Assembly: GCA_002352425.1 (NCBI GenBank) | Contig: DEIK01000118.1 | Span: 62,001 to 126,000, forward strand | Origin: Rhodobacteraceae bacterium UBA2776 | GTDB taxonomy: Bacteria; Pseudomonadota; Alphaproteobacteria; Rhodobacterales; Rhodobacteraceae | Direction: 5' to 3' | Length of the DNA: 64,000 nt | Part shown: one piece after another, positions 54,396-62,950 of the stretch | Layout: each line of letters opens with the position of its first letter | Numbering within the stretch: position 1 is the stretch's first letter | Made by a program: the position numbers and the translations under genes | The notes under the pieces: generated by a model | The model's database searches: none | The model's input: only the letters and a program-made list of their open reading frames with translations | Told to the model about the DNA's origin: nothing

Positions 54396-54529
54396 ACTGC
54401 CAATTTCCTCGTATTGTTTTCATTTTGTGGTAGGCCATGGGCTATATGCCGCAATTCTGGTGCTGTTTCAACTGGCGCTTGCGCATTCTGGCGATTATGC
54501 ATGAGATGACTTAATAATATGACAAAGCC

Positions 54530-55270
54530 ATGACATATCATCCTTACCAAATAATCGGTGAAAACAGGCCCTCGCGGATGTTGGTCACTTGTGACCATGC
54601 GGCCAACACCGTGCCTGAAACTGTGAACGGTGGCGATCTTGGGTTGGCCGCCGCTGATATGGCACGCCACATTGCCTATGATGTCGGAGCAGCGGGTGTC
54701 AGCTATGCCTTGGCCGAGATGTTGGATGCGCCCGCGATCCTGTCGAATTTCTCGCGATTGGTGATTGATCCAAACCGTGGAGAAGATGACCCGACCTTGT
54801 TGATGAAGCTCTACGATGGCACCATCATCCCCGGCAATCGCCATGCGGATGCGGCGGAACGCGAGCGTCGTCTGAACACCTGCTATCGCCCGTATCACAC
54901 AGCCCAAGCCGAAATGGCAGCGCGCCAGGACGACACTGTGTTGATCTCGATCCACAGCTATACGCCGCAGTTGAATGGCTACCCCATACGCCCATGGCAC
55001 ATCGGTATTCTTTATGGCACCGACTCGCGCCTTTCAGTTCCACTGCTGGATCGGCTTCATAAAGAACCTGATCTCTGTGTCGGGGAGAACGAGCCATACG
55101 GCGGTCATTTGGATGGCGACTCCGTGGACCGGCACGCCATTGCGTACGGGCGGTTAAACACCTTGATTGAAATCCGCAATGATCTGATCGAAACTGAAGC
55201 GCAACAATACGCATGGGCAAAACGCCTTGCGCCGATCCTGACCGAGGTGCTTGAAACTTCGGGTCTATAA
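54530..55270 (+). CDS. N-formylglutamate amidohydrolase family protein
   Basis: 246 residues. MLVTCDHAANTVPE, DIGAAGV-like YDVGAAGVSYALAEML, SRLVIDPNRGEDDPTLL and ISIHSYTPQLNG with histidine and arginine residues of the FGase domain. Would hydrolyse N-formyl-L-glutamate in histidine catabolism or a related N-acyl amide. No hut genes are adjacent, so the substrate is uncertain. Confidence 0.88.
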   Translation: MTYHPYQIIGENRPSRMLVTCDHAANTVPETVNGGDLGLAAADMARHIAYDVGAAGVSYALAEMLDAPAILSNFSRLVIDPNRGEDDPTLLMKLYDGTIIPGNRHADAAERERRLNTCYRPYHTAQAEMAARQDDTVLISIHSYTPQLNGYPIRPWHIGILYGTDSRLSVPLLDRLHKEPDLCVGENEPYGGHLDGDSVDRHAIAYGRLNTLIEIRNDLIETEAQQYAWAKRLAPILTEVLETSGL

Positions 55271-55292
55271 CCAAACGAAGGGAGACAATTGA

Positions 55293-55637
55293 ATGCCACA
55301 TATCATTGTTGAATACGCTGGCCATCTGGATGAAACCCATTGCATGAACACCATCTGCAAGACCCTGTTTGACGCGGCAGCGGCCTCGGGGGTGTTCCCC
55401 GACATCAGTGCCATCAAGGTGCGCGCCCTGCCCTGTCCGTTTTCATTGATCGGGACCGAGCCGCAAAGCTTTGCCCATGCCACCATTCGCTTGCTGGCTG
55501 GACGCGAGGACGCCGTGAAGGCCGATCTGACGCGCTGCATTTTGACGGCCCTTGACCAAGCCCTGCCAGATGTCGGCAGCCTGACCGTCGATATCAAAGA
55601 CATCGACACGGCCACCTACGCCAAACGAACCCTATAA
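55293..55637 (+). CDS. 5-carboxymethyl-2-hydroxymuconate delta-isomerase family protein
   Basis: 114 residues, CHMI/HpaF-like member of the tautomerase superfamily with the catalytic N-terminal proline (MPHIIVEYAGHLDE). IKVRALPCPFSLIGTEPQSFAH and RLLAGREDAVKADLTR are typical. In homoprotocatechuate breakdown it isomerises CHM, but no hpa genes are adjacent. Confidence 0.88.
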   Translation: MPHIIVEYAGHLDETHCMNTICKTLFDAAAASGVFPDISAIKVRALPCPFSLIGTEPQSFAHATIRLLAGREDAVKADLTRCILTALDQALPDVGSLTVDIKDIDTATYAKRTL

Positions 55638-55647
55638 GGAGCGCGAC

Positions 55648-55956
55648 ATGGATACCCAAACCGAACTCGAAGCCGCTGCTTTTCGCGCCTTGCTGAAACA
55701 TCTGGACGGACGCAAAGATGTGCAGAACATCGACATGATGATCCTGACCGGAATGTGCCGCAATTGCCTATCGCGCTGGTACCAAGAGGCCGCCAATGAG
55801 CGTGGCATCGAGATGACCAAGGCCGAGGGGCGCGAGGCAATTTACGGCGAGCCCTATGGCGACTGGGTGGCCAAGTATCAAACCGATGCCACCCCCGAAC
55901 AACAGGCCGCTTTTAAGGTGGCATTTGCCGAAAATGTTGGCGAGCCTACCAAGTAA
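55648..55956 (+). CDS. DUF1244 family protein
   Basis: 102 residues. FRALLKHLDGRKDVQNIDMM, LTGMCRNCLSRWYQEAANER (with CxxC) and EAIYGEPYGDWVAKYQ are the DUF1244 signature. The CRNC pair may bind a metal. Function unknown. It sits 10 bases after the isomerase gene. Confidence 0.9.
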   Translation: MDTQTELEAAAFRALLKHLDGRKDVQNIDMMILTGMCRNCLSRWYQEAANERGIEMTKAEGREAIYGEPYGDWVAKYQTDATPEQQAAFKVAFAENVGEPTK

Positions 55957-55979
55957 CGGCACACCAGAAAGGACGGACG

Positions 55980-56342
55980 ATGCTGCGACGCTTATTCCTG
56001 GCGGCCCTTTTTGCCGCCCCTCTGGCTGGGTGTTTGTCCTCGCCTGTGTCTGAAACATCCCAACCTGTCGAATATGTTGGCCGCTGGGTCGAAGTTCTGC
56101 TGGGAGGTGACGGGGACGGGTTTGAACTGTTTGCCGATGGCGTGGCCGCCTCGATTGGTCAGTCCGAACTGACCTACACGCGGTGGCGTGCAAAACCCGG
56201 CACGCTGTTCCTGACCACAATTGACGACGCTGGGAAATCCGTTGAGGTTGGGTATTCCGCCAAGGTAAGTGACGTTACCCGCCTACATCTGAGCCAAAAC
56301 GATAAGGACGATTGGCCGCGGATCTTTCGTATGGTTGACTAG
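55980..56342 (+). CDS. small lipoprotein of unknown function
   Basis: 120 residues. Signal with lipobox LAGC near residue 18, followed by YVGRWVEVLLGGDGDGFELF and alternating strands to the end. Short beta-rich lipoprotein likely in the periplasm-facing membrane. No recognised family. Located between DUF1244 and nnrU, 23 bases after the former. Confidence 0.75.
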   Translation: MLRRLFLAALFAAPLAGCLSSPVSETSQPVEYVGRWVEVLLGGDGDGFELFADGVAASIGQSELTYTRWRAKPGTLFLTTIDDAGKSVEVGYSAKVSDVTRLHLSQNDKDDWPRIFRMVD

Positions 56343-56395
56343 TTGATATCGGCTAAAACAGGCGGCAGTTTCACACTATCAAAAGGACGCACAAG

Positions 56396-57061
56396 GTGCA
56401 TTTTCTATCACAATGGGGCGAATTTATTGCGGCCTTTGCGGTGTTTTTCCTATCGCACTCCATCCCGGTGCGCCCCGCCATAAAGGCGCGCATTGTTGCT
56501 CGCACTGGCACGCTTGGCTTTGCCCTGCTCTACTCCGCCCTTTCCATTGCAGTTTTAACCTGGATTATCATTGCCGCCGGGCGTGCGCCCTTTGTCGAGA
56601 TCTGGAGCTGGGCGTCGTGGCAAAACCATGTTCCACTGACAGGTATGTTGTTGGCCATCCTGATCGTCAGCATGGTGTTTGGCCAACCCAATCCGCTGTC
56701 CTTTGGCGGCTGGAACAATGAGCAGTTCGACCCCAAAGACTGTGGCTTGATCGGCTGGATACGTCACCCGTTGCTGGTGGCGCTTTTGATTTGGTCAGGC
56801 AGCCATATGGTCCCGAACGGCAATCTGGCACATGTCATTGTGTTCGGCTTGTTCGCCGGCTTTTCCATCCTCGGTATGAAAATCATCGACCGCCGCGCCC
56901 GCCGAATCTTGGGCACCGACAGATGGCAGACCCTGTCCAACACCCAGCAAAACCTGCGCATCACCCGCCGCGGCATCACACGCCTTGCTATCGGGGCGCT
57001 GATATACCTAGCTGTCCTTTTCAGCCATGAATGGGTGATTGGGGTATCCCCACTGCTTTAG
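56396..57061 (+). CDS. NnrU family membrane protein
   Basis: 221 residues with a GTG start; about six transmembrane segments. FFLSHSIPVRPAIKARIV, ARTGTLGFALLYSALSIAVL and RHPLLVALLIWSGSHM match NnrU, a protein needed for nitrite/NO metabolism in Rhodobacter relatives and related to isoprenylcysteine methyltransferase-like folds. No nir or nor genes are nearby, so the role here is open. Confidence 0.88.
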   Translation: MHFLSQWGEFIAAFAVFFLSHSIPVRPAIKARIVARTGTLGFALLYSALSIAVLTWIIIAAGRAPFVEIWSWASWQNHVPLTGMLLAILIVSMVFGQPNPLSFGGWNNEQFDPKDCGLIGWIRHPLLVALLIWSGSHMVPNGNLAHVIVFGLFAGFSILGMKIIDRRARRILGTDRWQTLSNTQQNLRITRRGITRLAIGALIYLAVLFSHEWVIGVSPLL

Positions 57062-57098
57062 GTTTGCACGCCCACAACATTGGTCTATGAGGGGCCCC

Positions 57099-57719
57099 AT
57101 GACACAAATTGAATCACTTTTCGCCACCCCGATCTACCGCGCTGCCCTGTCCGGTAAGGGCAAAGCGATTGATACGGATGAACTCGAAACTTCTTGCTGG
57201 TCCATCGCTGAAGATGACGAAGCCGGACAAGACTGGTGCGAGGCAAACGACTATCCTGGCTATACCAGCTATGCGTCCTTGGACGACCTGCCGTGGCGGT
57301 TTCCGATTTTCAAAGACCTCAAAAAAGTGCTCGACAAACATGTCGCTGCCTTCGTCAAGGAATTAGCGTTCGATATTGGTGATAAGAAAATCAAACTGGA
57401 CTCGCTGTGGATCAACATCCTGCCAAACGGCGGGTTGCACACCTCGCACATCCACCCCCACAGCGTGATCAGCGGCACAACCTATGTTGCTATGCCAAAG
57501 GGCACCAGCGCCATCAAATTCGAAGACCCGCGTTCTGCGATGATGATGGCCGCCCCGACCCGCAAACCCGACGCCCCGCGCGATCTGCGTCGGTTCATTT
57601 ACTATGAACCCGACGTTGGCGATATTTTGCTTTGGGAAAGTTGGCTGCGCCACGAAGTGCCGATGAACAACGCCGAAGAAGAGCGCATCAGCGTCAGTTT
57701 TAATTACAGCTGGGGTTGA
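57099..57719 (+). CDS. TIGR02466 family 2-oxoglutarate/Fe(II)-type oxygenase
   Basis: 206 residues from the ATG at 57099. ESLFATPIYRAAL at the N-terminus, LWINILPNGGLHTSHIHPHS (candidate iron-binding histidines), SGTTYVAMPKGTSAIKFEDPR, and ESWLRHEVPMNNAEEERISV (distal histidine and arginine). Putative hydroxylase of unknown substrate. The frame overlaps the NnrU end if a longer start is used. Confidence 0.85.
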   Translation: MTQIESLFATPIYRAALSGKGKAIDTDELETSCWSIAEDDEAGQDWCEANDYPGYTSYASLDDLPWRFPIFKDLKKVLDKHVAAFVKELAFDIGDKKIKLDSLWINILPNGGLHTSHIHPHSVISGTTYVAMPKGTSAIKFEDPRSAMMMAAPTRKPDAPRDLRRFIYYEPDVGDILLWESWLRHEVPMNNAEEERISVSFNYSWG

Positions 57720-57795
57720 AGCACCAAGCCGCAGCGAATGGATGGCGCAAACCCTGCCCCGCCCAAAGTTAAAGCAGAGATGCCGTGTATTTTTC

Positions 57796-57826
57796 TTGAC
57801 CTAAAGTTAGCTTGAGCCTTTAGAAA
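57796..57826 (+). promoter_or_regulatory. SoxR/MerR-type promoter-operator
   Basis: TTGACC, a 19-base spacer (TAAAGTTAGCTTGAGCCTT) and TAGAAA. The dyad ACCTAAAGTTAGCTTGAGC sits in the spacer in the same register as the SoxR box of the E. coli soxS promoter (ACCTCAAGTTAACTTGAGG), and the long 19-base spacing is a MerR-family hallmark. It reads towards the flavodoxin-fold reductase, giving a leader of about 110 bases. No other feature is seen in the 57720-57938 gap. Confidence 0.65.
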
Positions 57827-57938
57827 GAAATCTCACAAGGGGTCCGTATCTGGATTCTAGCGGTGCAATTTTGGCTTTCGGTTGCGAACACCTACTGCCT
57901 TTTTGCGCAATGAGCCGTCGTTTCAAAGGAGCCACTTT

Positions 57939-58535
57939 ATGCATGTATTGACCGTCCTTGATCATCCCAACCCTGCTTCGTTCAGCGCGGTTGTTGCCCA
58001 GAGTTTCATGGAGGGAGCCAAAGCAGCGGGACACACTGTCGAACTTGCGGATTTGCATGCAGAGGGTTTTGACCCGCTTTGGTCGATGGCTGACATTGAA
58101 GCAGATGGCAAAGCCTCCATACCGCCGGATGTGGCAAACGAGCAGGAACGTATCGCCCGCGCAGATGCAATATGCCTTGTTTTTCCACTGTTTTGGTGGG
58201 GAATGCCGTCTATGATCAAAGGCTGGGTTGATCGCGTTTGGTCATGGGGGTGGGCATATGATCAGTTGGATGACCCAGAGATCTCCCTGCAAAGACCGCG
58301 TTCTGGCGTTCTTCTTACGCCAGCCGGAGCGCGTTCAGACGAAATGGAACAGTCTGGTTACCTTGCTGCCTTGGAAACGGCATGGATCAAAGGAACTTTT
58401 GGCTACTTTGGGTTTTCTCCGCGCAAGCTCGAAGTGCTCTACGGCTCGACAGGATCTTCAGAGCGGCGGCAGTCGCTCTTGGAGACAAGCTATCAAGTTG
58501 GCCTATCCCTGGCGCCGCCCCAACCTGCCAAGTAG
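57939..58535 (+). CDS. NAD(P)H-dependent flavodoxin-fold oxidoreductase (NQO/MdaB-like)
   Basis: 198 residues from the ATG at 57939 (AAAGGAGCCACTTT upstream). HPNPASFSAVVAQSFMEGAK (FMN/FAD phosphate loop), FPLFWWGMPSMIKGWVDRVW and LLTPAGARSDEM are typical of flavodoxin_2 quinone reductases. Two-electron reduction of quinones or nitro compounds in redox stress is inferred, and fits the SoxR-like promoter upstream. Confidence 0.9.
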   Translation: MHVLTVLDHPNPASFSAVVAQSFMEGAKAAGHTVELADLHAEGFDPLWSMADIEADGKASIPPDVANEQERIARADAICLVFPLFWWGMPSMIKGWVDRVWSWGWAYDQLDDPEISLQRPRSGVLLTPAGARSDEMEQSGYLAALETAWIKGTFGYFGFSPRKLEVLYGSTGSSERRQSLLETSYQVGLSLAPPQPAK

Positions 58536-58577
58536 GCAAGTCGAAGCTGCTTTTGGGAACGATTTTTCTGGGCACAA

Positions 58578-59942
58578 TTATGCAGGCAGCGTCGCCGTCA
58601 CCGCTGCAATACTTTCGCGCAAAATCCCCTCAATCTGACCGATCATCGCCTCGTCCATAATCAAGGTAGGTGACAAGATCAGGATGTTGCCCAAAGGTCG
58701 CGCAATCAATCCACGCTTTTGGGTTTCCTGCGCGATGCGCAGCCCGATGTTGACCTCATCCGCATAGGTTTCCTTGGTGGCTTTGTCTTTGACAAACTCC
58801 ATCCCCATCATGAAATGACTGCCGCGCACATCGCCAATGATATCCAGATCGGCCAAGCCCCGTAGGGCATTTTCAAACACCTTGCCGGTGGTTTGAACGC
58901 GTTGCGGGATTTGCTCGCTTTCCAACAGGTCAATGTTGGCCAGAGCTGCAGCCGCCGCTGCCGGGTGGCCCGAGTAGGTCATGCCGTGCAAAAACATCGC
59001 GTCAGGACCGGAAATCACCTCATAAATTTCGTCCGAAATGATGGTCGCTGCCAGCGGTTGGTAACCCGAGGTCAGACCCTTTGCTGTGTTGATCACATCA
59101 GGCACCATGCCAAAAACGTCCTCGGAGGCGAATATATGGCCAAGCCGTCCAAAGGCCGTCACGACCTCGTCGGCAATGTATTTGATGTCATGGTCCGTGG
59201 TGATCTGGCGCATCCGTTTGTGATAGCCATCTGGCGCAACCAAAATACCGCCCGCCCCCATAATGGGTTCCGCGATAAAAGCCGCGATGTTTTCAGCGCC
59301 AATATTGTGGATGTTGGCCAGCATATCGTCAGCCAAGGCTTCTAGGAATTCAGCTTCGGTCATCTCGCCTGCTTCGCGATACGCATAGGGCGAGCGCAAA
59401 TGGTGGACCAACCCGTCGGCTGCCGTGTCCCAGCCATCACTATAGGCAGGTGTCGTCATTGCCATCGCCAGGTGGGTAGAGCCGTGGTAGGCGCCCACGC
59501 GCGACAGGATTTTCTTCTTCTCGGGACGTCCCAAACGGTTGTTATAGTGATGCAGCATTCGTATGGCGCTGTCATTGGCTACAGAGCCCGAGTTGCTGAA
59601 ATGCACATGGTTCAGATGGCCCGGTGCAAGACTTGCCAGTTTAGCGGACAGCTCTGCGGCAGCGGGGTGGGTAAAGTTGTAAAACGTCGAGTAATAATCC
59701 AGCGTTTGCAATTGCTTAGCGATGGCGTCAATGATTTCGGAACGGCCGTGGCCGACGTTGACACACCACAACCCCCCGATCCCGTCGATCAACTCGTTGC
59801 CATCGCTGTCGGTCACATAAGCGCCTTTGGCGGCGACAATAGCCGTGCGGGCACCTTGCTGTTTGAGGGCATCCAGATTGGCAAATGATTGGATCAAATG
59901 TTCGTCTTTGGCCAGTATTTCTTCGGTTGTCATCTTGTTCAT
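58578..59942 (-). CDS. class III omega-aminotransferase, probably putrescine-pyruvate type
   Basis: 454 residues, PLP fold type I class III. GIGGLWCVNVGHGRSEI, GSYHGSTHLA-like GAYHGSTHLAMAM, ADEVVTAFGRLGHIFASE with the aspartate that contacts PLP, and TAKGLTSGYQPLAA with the PLP lysine. Position behind acetylpolyamine amidohydrolase and a Pot-type importer points to SpuC-like transamination of polyamines; beta-alanine or other amines are possible. ATG with AAGGA upstream. Confidence 0.88.
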   Translation of the reverse strand: MNKMTTEEILAKDEHLIQSFANLDALKQQGARTAIVAAKGAYVTDSDGNELIDGIGGLWCVNVGHGRSEIIDAIAKQLQTLDYYSTFYNFTHPAAAELSAKLASLAPGHLNHVHFSNSGSVANDSAIRMLHHYNNRLGRPEKKKILSRVGAYHGSTHLAMAMTTPAYSDGWDTAADGLVHHLRSPYAYREAGEMTEAEFLEALADDMLANIHNIGAENIAAFIAEPIMGAGGILVAPDGYHKRMRQITTDHDIKYIADEVVTAFGRLGHIFASEDVFGMVPDVINTAKGLTSGYQPLAATIISDEIYEVISGPDAMFLHGMTYSGHPAAAAAALANIDLLESEQIPQRVQTTGKVFENALRGLADLDIIGDVRGSHFMMGMEFVKDKATKETYADEVNIGLRIAQETQKRGLIARPLGNILILSPTLIMDEAMIGQIEGILRESIAAVTATLPA

Positions 59943-59956
59943 GTCTCGGTTCCTTT

Positions 59957-60991
59957 TTAGCTGTTTGCGGCTTCAAAGCCTTGCAGGACATTGACCGTGT
60001 TCAAGCCAATTTCCGCGATGTCATAGCCGCCTTCCATCACAAACAAAGTGGGCAAGTTTGCCCCCGCGATGTCGCCGCCAAATGTTGTAAAATCGTCGCT
60101 GACCAGTTTGAAAAAACTGATCGGATCATTTTCGAATGTGTCCACACCCAGCGAAATCACCAGCGCATCCGGCTGATAGTCTTTCACCTTGACCAGCGCG
60201 TCCAGCAGGGCCGCGCGCCATTCCTCAAAACCGGTTCCCGACGCCATTGGGTAGTTGATGTTGAACCCTTTGCCAGCCCCCTCGCCGACCTCATCCACGT
60301 AGCCCAGAAAATGCGGGAACGCGTCTTCGGGTTGACCATGCAACGAGATGAAAAGCACATCGTCACGGGTGTAGAAAATGTCCTGTGTGCCGTTGCCGTG
60401 GTGGAAATCTACGTCCAAAACCGCGACCCGTTTGGCCCCGTTGTTCAAAAAACTTTGCGCCGCAATTGCTGCGTTGTTCAAGAAGCAATACCCGCCATAC
60501 ATATCATAGGCCGCGTGATGACCAGGCGGGCGGCACAGCGCGAAAATACCACGCGCGCCCTCCATCACCAGTTTGGCCCCCGTCAAGGCAACCTGCGCGC
60601 TGGCATAGGCCGCTTCCCAGGTGCCCTCGCTGATCGAGGTCTCGCTGGCCATCGCGTAATAGCCCAGCTTGCCATCAATGTGATTGGGGCACTTCATCGC
60701 CATGCGTCGCGCCGGCCAACAGGTGGTCATGGCCTCGCCATTATAGCCCATTGCCAACCATTCATTCCATGCGCTTTGCAAGAACTCGACGAAATCATTG
60801 TCATGAATTTGCAAGATCGTTTCCATGCCAAAATCATCCGGTGCGATCACATCGCCAAGGTCCACAGCCGTGATACGGTCCATGATATATGTCACCCTTG
60901 ATGGGCGCTCAAACGGTTCGACCAATTCACCGCCAAACAGCTCGGTCTTGGAGTTGCGCAATTTATGTTTTTCGCTGTGCACAGTGATCAT
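59957..60991 (-). CDS. acetylpolyamine amidohydrolase / histone deacetylase family
   Basis: 344 residues from the ATG at 60991 (AGGA seven bases upstream; a GTG two codons earlier is possible). Zinc hydrolase with the HDAC motifs CRPPGHHA, GYCFLNNAAIAA, DVDFHHGNGTQDIFY and LVISLGVDTFENDP. In bacteria with polyamine genes this family deacetylates acetylputrescine or acetylcadaverine, matching its neighbours. 14 bases before the aminotransferase. Confidence 0.92.
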   Translation of the reverse strand: MITVHSEKHKLRNSKTELFGGELVEPFERPSRVTYIMDRITAVDLGDVIAPDDFGMETILQIHDNDFVEFLQSAWNEWLAMGYNGEAMTTCWPARRMAMKCPNHIDGKLGYYAMASETSISEGTWEAAYASAQVALTGAKLVMEGARGIFALCRPPGHHAAYDMYGGYCFLNNAAIAAQSFLNNGAKRVAVLDVDFHHGNGTQDIFYTRDDVLFISLHGQPEDAFPHFLGYVDEVGEGAGKGFNINYPMASGTGFEEWRAALLDALVKVKDYQPDALVISLGVDTFENDPISFFKLVSDDFTTFGGDIAGANLPTLFVMEGGYDIAEIGLNTVNVLQGFEAANS

Positions 60992-61025
60992 TTTCACATC
61001 CTACTACGGGCAAAACTTTCCTGAT

Positions 61026-61051
61026 CCCTCCCCCACAAATGCGGGAAAGGG
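61026..61051 (-). other. intergenic hairpin between the binding protein and amidohydrolase genes
   Basis: In the leftward transcript CCCUUUCCC pairs with GGGGGAGGG using two G-U pairs; the opposite strand would have mismatches, so the structure is strand-specific. No clear U-run follows. It may trim or stabilise the mRNA after the abundant binding-protein segment. Confidence 0.45.
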
Positions 61052-61082
61052 TTGTTGTTTTTGTTACTAGATTTGGCCGCGT

Positions 61083-62111
61083 TTATTTAAGCAGCTGGGT
61101 CCAAACTTTCTCGATCAGTTTTTGGCCCTTGTCCGAACAAGCTTCGGCAAAGACGACCGGAACAGTTGGTGTCGCCAGTTCTGGCGCGCCAACCATGTCG
61201 GCCTCAAAGTGATCTTCGGCCCCTGTGATCGCGGTGGCATAACGGGCAAAGTTCGCGTTGATCGCTATGTTTTCCGGTGCCATCATAAAGTTCAGGAACT
61301 TTTTAGCAGCTTCCACATTGCTTGCGCCTTTTGGCACAACGATTGAATCGAACCAACCCACAACACCTTCTTTAGGGAAGGCGTAAACAATGTTTTCATT
61401 GGCGTCCAAACGGCCCTTCATCGTATCGCCGTTCCATGCGCTGGCCATGACCACTTCGCCATTGGCCAAACGGTCAGTCATGCTCTCTGAGCTATAAAGC
61501 AGCACGGATTCCTTTTGTCCCTTCAGCAGTTCCAGGATGCGTTTAGCATCTTGCGGATCTTCGGTGCAGAACGGGACATCCAGATAAAGGCTGGCCAAGG
61601 TAAACACTTCATCGGCGCTCTTGAACACTTGCAAACGGCCGTTCACTTGATCGGAGGGCTCAAAGAATTCTTTCAATGATTCCACTTTGCCATCGTAAAG
61701 GTCGGAACGGTATTGAACCGATGCCGAACCCCAATGCCACGGGACCGAATATTCCTGCGTAGGATCCCACGGTGGGTTTTGGAATTTTTCTACGACGTTG
61801 GCGTAGTTGGACATGCCTTTGATGTCGATTTTCTGCAGCAGGTCTTCTTTGACCATGATCTCGACAAAATGCTGGCTGGGGAACACGACGTCATAGCCGG
61901 TTGCGCCAGTTTGCAATTTGGCCAGCAGTGTTTCGTTGGAGTCATATGTGTCGACAACGACTTTGATGCCGGTTTCGGCTTCAAATTTTTCAAGCAGCTC
62001 TGGAGACGTGTAGTCGGTCCAGTTGTAAAGATGCAATTCTTCTGCAAATGCGGCTGAGGACATCAACCCCATGACGGCCGCAATGGCACCGGTTTTTACT
62101 GTTTTTATCAT
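61083..62111 (-). CDS. polyamine ABC transporter substrate-binding protein (PotD/PotF-like)
   Basis: 342 residues. Signal peptide ends near AFAE (about residue 23). ELHLYNWTDYTSPELLEKFE, YDVVFPSQHFVEIMVKEDLL, VPWHWGSASVQYRSD and GWFDSIVVPKGASNVEAAKKF are typical of PotD/SpuD. Binds spermidine or putrescine in the periplasm. 23 bases after the permease gene. Confidence 0.93.
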   Translation of the reverse strand: MIKTVKTGAIAAVMGLMSSAAFAEELHLYNWTDYTSPELLEKFEAETGIKVVVDTYDSNETLLAKLQTGATGYDVVFPSQHFVEIMVKEDLLQKIDIKGMSNYANVVEKFQNPPWDPTQEYSVPWHWGSASVQYRSDLYDGKVESLKEFFEPSDQVNGRLQVFKSADEVFTLASLYLDVPFCTEDPQDAKRILELLKGQKESVLLYSSESMTDRLANGEVVMASAWNGDTMKGRLDANENIVYAFPKEGVVGWFDSIVVPKGASNVEAAKKFLNFMMAPENIAINANFARYATAITGAEDHFEADMVGAPELATPTVPVVFAEACSDKGQKLIEKVWTQLLK

Positions 62112-62134
62112 TTTAGTTCTCCCTGTTGATTGGC

Positions 62135-62950
62135 TTACTTACGTGGTTTTGAGGCGATCCAGTAGATGGTAACCAGCGCCAACGAGACCCCAAACAGCAC
62201 GGTCGAGATGGCGTTCACCTCTGGCGAAATACCGTTTCGGATCATCGAATAAATATAGACCGGCAAGGTGGTGGTTCCAGCCGATGAGACCATCAAGGAT
62301 ATAATGAAATCATCCAGCGAAATGACGAATGACAAGGTGGCACCAGCGATTATTCCGGGCATCATCATCGGCAGTGTGATGTAGCGAAATGCCTGCCATT
62401 CGGTGGCATAAAGATCGCAGGCGGCTTGCTCCATGTAGGTGTCCATACCCTCAAGTCGCGCCCGAATGGGCATAAAGGCGAATGGGATACAAAACACGGT
62501 GTGTGCAATGATCAGGTTCCCAAGGCCAAGGTTCAGACCGATGGCAGAAAAGAACATCAAGGTGGCGACCGCCGTGACGATTTCCGGCACGATCAATGGC
62601 AATGTCATGACGCCCATTGATACACCCTTGCCCCTGAACGCCCCGCCCCGCGCCAGCGCCAAAGCGCCCGCCGTTGCAATCGTGGTTGCCAAAATCGTGG
62701 CGATTAATCCGACCAGCAGAGAGTTTTTTGCCGCGTCCAGAATGGCGCCGTTGGTGAATACTTTGACGTACCAATCAATGCCGAAGCCCTTCCACACCAT
62801 AGCCCGTGTGCCAGTGTTGAAGGAATAGGCAACCAGCACGATGATCGGAAAATACAGGAACGCATAAAAGAAGCCGACCAGCACATAGAGGCTTTTGAAG
62901 TGGGCGACGTTGCCAGCACCCTTTGCCTTGGTTTTCCGTGGCGCACTCAT
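62135..62950 (-). CDS. polyamine ABC transporter permease (PotC/PotI-like)
   Basis: 271 residues, six transmembrane segments. LYFPIIVLVAYSFNTGTRA-type start, the EAA loop as EQAACDLYATEWQAFRYITL, and SFVISLDDFIISLMVSSAGT, which is nearly invariant in PotC/PotI. Overlaps the upstream permease by four bases. Confidence 0.94.
   Translation of the reverse strand: MSAPRKTKAKGAGNVAHFKSLYVLVGFFYAFLYFPIIVLVAYSFNTGTRAMVWKGFGIDWYVKVFTNGAILDAAKNSLLVGLIATILATTIATAGALALARGGAFRGKGVSMGVMTLPLIVPEIVTAVATLMFFSAIGLNLGLGNLIIAHTVFCIPFAFMPIRARLEGMDTYMEQAACDLYATEWQAFRYITLPMMMPGIIAGATLSFVISLDDFIISLMVSSAGTTTLPVYIYSMIRNGISPEVNAISTVLFGVSLALVTIYWIASKPRK

Noticed and set aside
59885..60901. Long open frame on the forward strand opposite the amidohydrolase and aminotransferase genes
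   Set aside because: It is antisense to two strongly conserved enzymes, has a composition rich in His/Arg/Val typical of shadow frames, and shows no family motif.
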